From assembly GCF_024213195.1 (NCBI RefSeq), contig NZ_JANAVF010000018.1, positions 86,194 through 150,193 on the forward strand: a stretch of 64,000 bases of DNA. The letters run 5' to 3'. Made by a program: the position numbers and the translations under genes. Positions 58,090 to 64,000 of this stretch are shown piece by piece (position 1 is the first letter of the stretch; every line of letters starts with the position of its first letter). This stretch comes from Streptomyces sp. TBY4 (lineage in GTDB: Bacteria; Actinomycetota; Actinomycetes; Streptomycetales; Streptomycetaceae). The notes below the pieces were generated by a model, which saw only the letters and a program-made list of their open reading frames with translations, had not been told where the DNA came from and did no database searches.

Positions 58090-59352
58090 CTAGCCGCGGA
58101 CGGTGCGCCGACGGCGGGCGAACCAGGCGACCACTCCGCCGAGGCCGATGAGGACGGCGGCCAGGCCGGAGTACAGGGCGGTGTTGGAGTCCGAGCCGGT
58201 GCGCGCGAGGGAGCCGGTCGGCGCGGGGGTGTTGCCCGTGGCCGGGCTCGTGGTGGCCACCGGGGCGGTGGTCACCGGAGCGGTGGTCGTGGAGCCGGTC
58301 GGGGCCGGGGTGGTGGGCGCCGGGGTGGTGGGCGCGGGCGAGGTGGGCGCCGGGGTGGTGGGCGGGGTGGTGGTCTTCGGGGCGAGGCCGACCGTCACCT
58401 CGGTGCCGGCGAAGGGGCGCCCGTTGCCTTCGGCGTAGCCGACCGAGGCGTGCACCCCGACCTTGGCGGCCTTCTGGGGCGACGTCGAACCGATGGCGAT
58501 CTGAAGGCGGACGACGTGCTCGCCGGAGGCGTTTCCGAAGCCCTTCGGGATGACCGGCAGGCGGAAGTTGCTGACCTCACCCAGGTCCTTCCAGGCGCCG
58601 TCGACCTTGACGCGTGCCCGGTAGGGGGTGACCGCGTTGGGGAAGTTCAGCTCGACCGAGGTGGCGAGGCCGTAGTCGAAGGTGTTCGTGCCGTTGAGGC
58701 GGTAGTGCAGCTCCATCTCCCGGCAGTCGGGAGCCTTGCTGCCCTCGCAGTCGCCCACGTTGGTGAACGAGGTCTCCAGCTTCCAGGGGTTGACGGCCGG
58801 AGAGGTCTTGAAGGTCAGGGAGGACTCGCCGCCCTCGGCGATCTCGCCCGCGTAGGACGCGGCGCGCAGCGTGAAGTCACCGGTGTTGGTCGGGTAGCTC
58901 TTGCCCAGGCCCATCGTGACCTTCCAGGTCAGCTTCCCGCCGGCCGGGATCTCGAAGCCGTCCTTGCTCTTGTCGGCCGGGCGGAACAGGCCCTGCCACC
59001 CGCCGTCCTGCTGGCCGATCTCGGACTCGGTCGCCGGGGCGTCGACCGCCTCGACCTTGAAGACCACGTCGCTCTGCTGGAGCGTCATCGTGCTGCCGGG
59101 CGTGTCGAGGAGCATCCACGGGTGGTAGGAGGAGACCTTGTCCGTGGGGTTGGTGACCGTCAGCTCGAAGCTCTCCGTCGCACCGCCGCGGGTCAGCGGG
59201 CCGCTCGGGACCGGCGCGCTCATCGTGGTCTTCAGCGCCCGGGGGTTGCCCTCTTCGGCTGAGGCCGTCATCGGCATCAGGACCGTGCCGGCGACGGCGG
59301 CGACGACGACGGAGGCGGAGGCGGTGCGGAGGGCGGCGGTGCGAGCGGACAT
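58090..59352 (-). CDS. Sortase-anchored (LAXTG) surface protein with a Thr/Pro stalk
   Basis: 420 residues. Signal peptide about 1-33 (MSARTAALRTASASVVVAAVA, ending ASA). The ectodomain (about 40-320) is beta-rich with one Cys pair (DCEGSKAPDCREM). A Thr/Pro/Ala stalk (about 325-380) has tandem TPAPTSPAPTTPAPTT units. The sorting signal LARTG (about 387) precedes a hydrophobic span and RRRRTVRG. It should be linked to the wall by a class E sortase. No catalytic motif is seen. Its promoter is in the next gap. Confidence 0.85.
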   Translation of the reverse strand: MSARTAALRTASASVVVAAVAGTVLMPMTASAEEGNPRALKTTMSAPVPSGPLTRGGATESFELTVTNPTDKVSSYHPWMLLDTPGSTMTLQQSDVVFKVEAVDAPATESEIGQQDGGWQGLFRPADKSKDGFEIPAGGKLTWKVTMGLGKSYPTNTGDFTLRAASYAGEIAEGGESSLTFKTSPAVNPWKLETSFTNVGDCEGSKAPDCREMELHYRLNGTNTFDYGLATSVELNFPNAVTPYRARVKVDGAWKDLGEVSNFRLPVIPKGFGNASGEHVVRLQIAIGSTSPQKAAKVGVHASVGYAEGNGRPFAGTEVTVGLAPKTTTPPTTPAPTSPAPTTPAPTTPAPTGSTTTAPVTTAPVATTSPATGNTPAPTGSLARTGSDSNTALYSGLAAVLIGLGGVVAWFARRRRTVRG

Positions 59353-59661
59353 GGTGGACTCCCCCAGGAATCTTCAAGATCAGACGGCAGCGGCGGCCGA
59401 GGGGCCGAGAGGCAGAGCAGAGGTGGAGCGGCCGAGCGAGGTGGACGGCGGTCGAACGCCGGTCCTTCGGTGCTTGGTTCTCGCCGGCGGTCCGGTTTCA
59501 TTCCCCCCGGTCGCTGCTGCGATGGACTGATCTTCACACAGGCCACATCCCCAATCCGTCGTCGGAATGTCACCGCCGTGCAACAGCGAAAATCGCCTCT
59601 TCCTCCCGCCTGACCTGCGGAGATAGCGGAATGATCACGACCTGTTCCGGCGGAGCGGACG
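59353..59661. promoter_or_regulatory. Gap upstream of the second LAXTG gene
   Basis: 309 bases, both flanking genes on the - strand. It should hold the LAXTG promoter and the 3' end of the DUF4291 transcript. I see no gene, clear hairpin or repeat. Confidence 0.35.
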
Positions 59662-60279
59662 CTACGCCACCAAGTGCTTCAGCGGTCCCGCCGGATAGGG
59701 GGTCTCCACCGGCAGCAGGGCCCGCGCCGCCTCCGGTTCGCCGGAGCGGAGCAGGCCGTGGACCTCCCGGGCCAGGGGGGTGACGTCGCGGATGGAGACC
59801 GTCCACTCGTCGGCGTACGCGCGCGAGGTCTCACCGGACAGCCCCAGTTGGAGGGAGCGGTACGGCAGCGGGTTGAGGTGCAGGTCGCGCTCCGGGTCCC
59901 ACTGGACGCGGGCGGAGGCGGTGCGCAGCGCCTGCTTCCACGCCGCGCGGTCGGCGTGCACGCCGGGCACGTAGTGGGACAGGCAGGCGTCGCCCAGGGC
60001 CAGGTCGAAGCCGGCGCGGGTGATCTCGACGGCCAGGACCGTCTCCTGACCGGCCTTGGTGGCGTAGCCGCAGCGGTACATCATCCACAGGAACGACGGC
60101 TTGACCCAGGTCATCCGCTCGCGCTTCCACTCGGGCGGGAAACGGCCGTCGCGGGCGGCCGGCACTCCGATCCCGGGGCGGTACGCCTGGTACACGGTGA
60201 CGGTGTCGGCGGTGTACGCGGCGCGGATCTGGTGGCGGGGGACCCGGTCGGCGGCTGCTTCGGCGGTTGCTTCGGACAT
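59662..60279 (-). CDS. DUF4291 domain protein
   Basis: 205 residues. VPRHQIRAAYTADTVTVYQAYRPGIG, MTWVKPSFLWMMYRCGYATKAGQETVLAVEITRAGF and VQWDPERDLHLNPLPYRSLQLGLSGE are the conserved blocks of DUF4291, a widespread but uncharacterised family. WxKPSFxWMxYRxGYA and RDxxLxxLxYRSLQxGL look like a substrate pocket rich in aromatic and Arg residues. It is probably an enzyme; function unknown. Confidence 0.9.
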   Translation of the reverse strand: MSEATAEAAADRVPRHQIRAAYTADTVTVYQAYRPGIGVPAARDGRFPPEWKRERMTWVKPSFLWMMYRCGYATKAGQETVLAVEITRAGFDLALGDACLSHYVPGVHADRAAWKQALRTASARVQWDPERDLHLNPLPYRSLQLGLSGETSRAYADEWTVSIRDVTPLAREVHGLLRSGEPEAARALLPVETPYPAGPLKHLVA

Positions 60280-60358
60280 GACCCCAGGGTGCGGGGCCGC
60301 GCCCCGTCCGGGCCAGGGAATTTCCCTCCCCGCCGGCCGCCGGCCCCGCTGCCTGCGG

Positions 60359-62803
60359 CTAGATGTGGTCCTCCGCCAGTTCCGCGACCCCCGTGATCCG
60401 GTGCAGCGCGAAGGTGCGCACCTCGTCCGCCGTGTGGTCGTAGCCGGTGACGAAGCCGCCCTCCACCCGGACCGGGGCGATGACCCGCTGGCTGGCCGCG
60501 CCGTCGGCGTTGACGTAGCCGATCCACACCGCCGACCCCGTCAGAGCGGCCGCCTGGACCGTCGCCAGGGTCTCCGCCGCGCTCGTGCGCGGGAGTTCGC
60601 CCGGGGCGGTGGACCCGGACGGGGACGACGGCTCCCTGCGGACCGCCGTCGCCGCCAGGTCGCCCGCGCGGATGGCCCGTACGGCCGCCCCCAGCAGGGT
60701 CGCGTCCGGGACCGGCGGGCCGTCCGGGACGGGTACGGGCAGCGCGCGGGCCGGGGTGCGGTGGGCGTCGGCGCGGGCGACCAGGACGTCACCCGTACGG
60801 GATTCCGCGGCCGGTGCGTACCCCATGGCCCGCAACCCGTCGAGCAGCGCCGTCGGTTCGGCCTGCGCGGCCAGCACGGTCGGGGCGAGGCGGCGCAGCC
60901 CGAGGCCGGCGGACCGCTTGTCGGCGAGGATCTCGTTCAGCATGCCGTCGTCGTCGCAGCGCACGTACGAGGAGGCCGCGCCGACCCGGAGGTGCCCGTG
61001 CCGCCGGGCCACGTCGTCGACGAGGTACGACAGCGGCTGCGGAACGGGGGTGCGGCTGTGCTCGGCGAGGAAGGAGTGCAGGTCGACGGCGGTGTGGCCG
61101 GCGTCCAGGGCGCGGCGCACCGACCCGGGCGTGAACCGGTACACGGTGGCCCCGCCCTTGGACTCCACCTCCGCCAGCACAGCCAGCACCTCGGCGAGCG
61201 CCCGCCGCAGCGGCCCCGGCGCCACCGCCGTCAGGTCGGCCTGGAGCAGTACGTGGTCCACGGGCTCGGGCAGCAGCGGCGCGAGCGGCGGCGCCGGGTC
61301 CCGGCCCTCCAGCAGGGCCCGGCCGGGTGCGGAGAGCGCGCCCCGGCCGGTGACCCCGAGGACCTCCGCCTCCGTCAGCGTCCAGCGGGCCAGGCGGGAG
61401 CGCAGTTCGCTCGTACCGCGCACCGGCCGCTCCCACGCGAGGCGGGCGAGGATCGCGGCGGGGTCGGCGGCTCCGCCTTCGGGGAGGTCGGCGAGCATCC
61501 CGAGGACGCGGCGGCGGACCTCGGGGGCGGCGGAGCGGTCCAGTTCGGCGCCGAGCGCCGACAGGGTGCGGCCCTTCGCATCCTGTTCGCCGACCAGGCC
61601 GGGGGTCCGGGTGGCGGTCAGCCAGGCCGCCGCCAGCGCCGACCAGCGCTCGGCGGGCGGGAGTTCGATCCAGTCGTCGAAGGCGGGGGTCGGCGCGTAC
61701 CGCTCGTCGGCCTCGCCGTCGCTGGCCAGCAGGCCGGCCGCGTAGGCCAGTTCGACCCAGAACGCCGCCGACGGCTCGTCGGTGTCCAGCGCGGACGCCG
61801 TCCGCTTCAGGTCCCGTACGGAGAGACCGCCCGCGCGGAGCACGGCCGGACCGGCGTGCTCCCAGGACTTCACCAGCTCCTCGACCGTCGACAGCGCGGC
61901 CAGAGCCTGGCCGGCCGCGTTCGCGTCCACAAGCTGTGGACGGTGCTCCCGGTGCACGGGCACGGCCGGGGCCAGCGGCTCCGTCACCCGGTGCGCGAGC
62001 CCGCCGCGCAGGTGCAGCGCCACCTCGCGCGGCAGCAGCACCGTGCGCGCCGTGGCCGGCAGCAGCAGGCCGCGGTCGCGCAGCCAGCGCACCGGAGGCG
62101 TCGGATGGGGCGTCACCTCCCCGTACGGAGGCCCCCACACGAGCCTGCCCAGCACCTGGTGGGCCTCGGCCGGGGCTTCGTCGAGCAGCGCCGACATCCG
62201 GGCCGGGTCGGTGAACAGGGCCGTCAGGGCGGTCACCGCCGACACCGGGTCGTGGGTGGCGGGCAGTCCGACGGCCGCCACGATCTCCTGGATCCGGGTC
62301 GGCGACATGCCGGCGGTCGCCTCGGCGACGGTGGGGCCGAGGCCGGTGGGGGAGGGGCGGGAGGCGGAGGGGGCGAGCAGTTCGCGGGCGGTGCGGACCA
62401 GGCGCAGCCTGTCGTCGTCACCCCAGACCAGGGCCTGGTCGCGCAGGGTGGCCAGGGCCCGGGGGAGTTCGGCGCGGGCGCCGTTGTCCGCGCCGGAGGT
62501 GGTGCCGGTGTCACCGCTGAGCAGGGACTCCAGCACCGCGTACGGGCAGGGCTCCGGGCCCACCGCGAGGGCCTCGGCGGCCTGCAGCGCGAACCGGTCC
62601 AGGCGGTCCAGCGCGCGCACCACCGAAGCCCGCGTCCCGGCCCGGGTGGCCAGCTGCGTCACGTCCCCGGGGACCGGGCTCAGCAGGTCCGGCCGGGCGC
62701 GCAGCAGGGCGCCGAGCCCCTCGTCGTCGCGGGCGCGCAGCGCTTCGGCGAGGGAGCGCGGAGCGCTTCCCGCGGTGTTCCCCGCGGTGCTCGGGTCAGG
62801 CAC
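60359..62803 (-). CDS. Large helicase-associated protein with a C-terminal WYL-like domain
   Basis: 814 residues from GTG 62803, with AGGAGG eight bases upstream; longer frames start poorly. The protein is helical throughout. Its middle (about 560-700: LLPEPVDHVLLQADLTAVAPGPLRRALAEVL, then VYRFTPGSVRRALDAGHTAVDLHSFLAEHS) is the Helicase_C_3/XPB-Ssl2-associated pattern. There is no Walker A motif, so it is not itself a helicase. The C-terminal VWIGYVNADGAASQRVIAPVRVEGGFVTGYDHTADEVRTFALHRITGV is WYL-like, a ligand or ssDNA-sensing fold. With XPB encoded on the same strand nearby, a role in XPB-linked repair is likely. Confidence 0.77.
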   Translation of the reverse strand: MPDPSTAGNTAGSAPRSLAEALRARDDEGLGALLRARPDLLSPVPGDVTQLATRAGTRASVVRALDRLDRFALQAAEALAVGPEPCPYAVLESLLSGDTGTTSGADNGARAELPRALATLRDQALVWGDDDRLRLVRTARELLAPSASRPSPTGLGPTVAEATAGMSPTRIQEIVAAVGLPATHDPVSAVTALTALFTDPARMSALLDEAPAEAHQVLGRLVWGPPYGEVTPHPTPPVRWLRDRGLLLPATARTVLLPREVALHLRGGLAHRVTEPLAPAVPVHREHRPQLVDANAAGQALAALSTVEELVKSWEHAGPAVLRAGGLSVRDLKRTASALDTDEPSAAFWVELAYAAGLLASDGEADERYAPTPAFDDWIELPPAERWSALAAAWLTATRTPGLVGEQDAKGRTLSALGAELDRSAAPEVRRRVLGMLADLPEGGAADPAAILARLAWERPVRGTSELRSRLARWTLTEAEVLGVTGRGALSAPGRALLEGRDPAPPLAPLLPEPVDHVLLQADLTAVAPGPLRRALAEVLAVLAEVESKGGATVYRFTPGSVRRALDAGHTAVDLHSFLAEHSRTPVPQPLSYLVDDVARRHGHLRVGAASSYVRCDDDGMLNEILADKRSAGLGLRRLAPTVLAAQAEPTALLDGLRAMGYAPAAESRTGDVLVARADAHRTPARALPVPVPDGPPVPDATLLGAAVRAIRAGDLAATAVRREPSSPSGSTAPGELPRTSAAETLATVQAAALTGSAVWIGYVNADGAASQRVIAPVRVEGGFVTGYDHTADEVRTFALHRITGVAELAEDHI

Positions 62804-62948
62804 GGTCGTCGCCTCCTGGTCGCGTCGGCCGGTCAGTCGGCCGGTCCCCATCCGGTCAACGGTATCCGCTGCGCCCCCGGCCGCTCCACGGGCGCACGCG
62901 CTACCTTCGCTGGAGGGTGGCACGGGAGGAGCGGGGAGGAGCCGGGGC

Positions 62949-63875
62949 ATGGGGATCGAGAGCGACCATCTGGTCTACGAATATCTGAGCCGCGTAGGGG
63001 ACTTGGCGCAGCGCAGCCAGCTGTCCTCCGGGGACCGGATGCGGCTGGTGGCGGGGCTGCGGGACGAGATCGACCGGCGGCGGGCGAAGTACGAACCGGA
63101 GACCACGGCGGCCGTGCGGAGGATTCTGGAGCGGATGGGGACGCCGGAGGAGGTGCTGGAGGAGCGGGCGCGGGTGGGTGGGGCCGACGCTGTTTCTTCG
63201 GAGCCGTCCGCTCCTGTGGTGCCGGTGCAGCGGGGGGCTGCTCCGCCGCATCTTGCGGGGCTCGACGAACTGGGGGCGGGGGAGCGGCTGGAGCCCGACT
63301 GGTGGACGGTCGGGCCTTCGTCGTCGGTGGAGGGGTTCGCGGGTGGGATCGAGATTCCGGAGCTGCTGAAGCCGCCTGGGCGGGTGGGGGAGTCCTCCGC
63401 TGACGCCGACTCGGAGTCGGATCCGCAGGCGGGGGATTCCGGTGATGCCGGTGGTCGGCGGACGTTCATGGGGTACCTGCGGGAGCGGCGGCGGCGCCGG
63501 CGGCGGGCGAAGGCGGAGGCGGAGGCGGCTGCGGCGCCTCGGCCGAAGCCGTACGCTTTTCTGCTGCTCGCGGCGGTGGCGCTGCTCGCCGGGGCCGTGT
63601 CCGGGTACTGGCTGCTGCTCGCCGGGGGGTGGCTGCTCGCGTATGCCTCGCGGGTGCTGGGGCCTGCGGAGCGGAAGTGGGTGGTCTTCGGGCTGCCGGG
63701 GGTGGTCTTCGTGGGGGCGGTGGTCTGGTTGTGGGGCCGGTTGAACGGCCGGTGGGGGGCGGCTCTGGCGGACGATGCGCTGGGCGGGGCCTTCCAGGAG
63801 CTGGTGCCTTGGGTGGCGCGGGGGGCGGCGGTGTCCTCGGCGGTGTATCTGGTGTGGCGGGCGCGGCGCCGCTGA
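62949..63875 (+). CDS. Membrane protein with a small N-terminal helical domain
   Basis: 308 residues, GAGGAG seven bases upstream. The first 70 residues (DHLVYEYLSRVGDLAQRSQLSSGDRMRLVAGLRDEIDRRRAKY, then VRRILERMGTPEEVLEERARV) form a helical unit found at the front of several actinobacterial membrane proteins. An acidic, disordered linker follows (about 75-170), a very basic stretch RERRRRRRRAKAEAE (about 177-191), and four hydrophobic segments (about 200-300). Function unknown. Divergent from the WYL-like gene. Confidence 0.77.
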   Translation: MGIESDHLVYEYLSRVGDLAQRSQLSSGDRMRLVAGLRDEIDRRRAKYEPETTAAVRRILERMGTPEEVLEERARVGGADAVSSEPSAPVVPVQRGAAPPHLAGLDELGAGERLEPDWWTVGPSSSVEGFAGGIEIPELLKPPGRVGESSADADSESDPQAGDSGDAGGRRTFMGYLRERRRRRRRAKAEAEAAAAPRPKPYAFLLLAAVALLAGAVSGYWLLLAGGWLLAYASRVLGPAERKWVVFGLPGVVFVGAVVWLWGRLNGRWGAALADDALGGAFQELVPWVARGAAVSSAVYLVWRARRR

Positions 63876-63926
63876 CCGGGGGCGCTGCCCCCGGACCCCT
63901 GCGCCTCAAACGCCGGCGGGGCTGGG
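63876..63926. repeat. Dispersed GC-rich intergenic module, copy 4 (right edge)
   Basis: Just past the membrane-protein stop: CCGGGGGCGCTGCCCCCGGACC, ending CCTCAAACGCCGGCGGGGCTGG. The block may continue beyond 63926; the last 70 bases are G-rich and hold nothing else I can name. Confidence 0.65.
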
Positions 63927-64000
63927 TTGTGGCTGGCGTCCGGCTGCACGTGTGGGGCGGGCTGCGGGTGGGGCGGTGCCGGGGTCGGGGGGGGGGGTGG

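Overview
The window is high-GC actinobacterial chromosome, almost certainly Streptomyces. The markers are third codon positions that are nearly always G or C, a CdgB-type diguanylate cyclase with a BldD-like operator, DasR-like sites around N-acetylglucosamine genes, a paired XRE/DUF5753 and DUF397 locus, LAXTG sortase substrates, and GroEL2 under CIRCE control. There is no rRNA, tRNA, CRISPR array, integrase or transposase that I can see. About 60 protein genes are supported, and both edges cut through ordinary chromosome.

Layout. 1-9563: N-terminal part of a sensor kinase, a secreted HbpS-like protein, an M1 metallopeptidase lipoprotein, an acetyltransferase, TerD, the ribosome-rescue factor ArfB, a flavin reductase, cdgB, a membrane protein with a C-terminal carbohydrate-binding-like domain, and a PfkB sugar kinase. 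9657-13337: the GlcNAc unit nagK-nagA with a divergent sugar-binding lipoprotein and DasR-like boxes between them. 13374-19311: trehalose-6-phosphate genes otsB and otsA, a LAXTG surface protein and glucosyl-3-phosphoglycerate synthase. 19502-23994: SAM-I riboswitch with thrC and a MoaD-like carrier, a cold-shock gene, then groEL2 behind two CIRCE elements. 24032-28113: DUF3592 protein, stand-alone trpF, haloalkane-dehalogenase-like hydrolase, AGCS symporter. 28122-38865: accessory genes, including a broken Uma2 gene, a lone I9 inhibitor beside an S8 protease, an APH/DUF397/XRE group, the yczE/yczR pair, two secreted proteins (I36 and NAGPA types) and a secreted lipase.

38896-42408 is a MurNAc uptake and catabolism operon (RpiR regulator, MurQ, MurP). 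Next to it, 43218-47179 is a compact lower-GC locus: a second-type alanine racemase, a 2-hydroxyacid-dehydrogenase-like protein, a membrane-anchored protein of unknown function, and a divergent D-Ala-D-Ala-ligase-like ATP-grasp enzyme. It is the best candidate here for an undescribed system, probably one that makes or modifies a D-alanine-containing molecule. 47384-64000: MFS exporter, HD protein, CutC with a DasR-like box, HelD-type RNA polymerase motor, a shortened GT87-like gene overlapping a RelE/ParE-like gene, XPB helicase, a TetR/peroxiredoxin-like unit with a large operator, a second LAXTG protein, DUF4291, a large helicase-associated protein with a WYL-like tail, and a membrane protein.

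A theme is turnover of cell-wall and chitin sugars: nagKA, the orphan sugar-binding protein and possibly cutC share DasR-like sites, and the MurNAc operon lies beside D-alanine genes. Four intergenic gaps carry a dispersed GC-rich module built around a CCTCAAACGCCGG core. One copy encloses a 42-bp tandem array.
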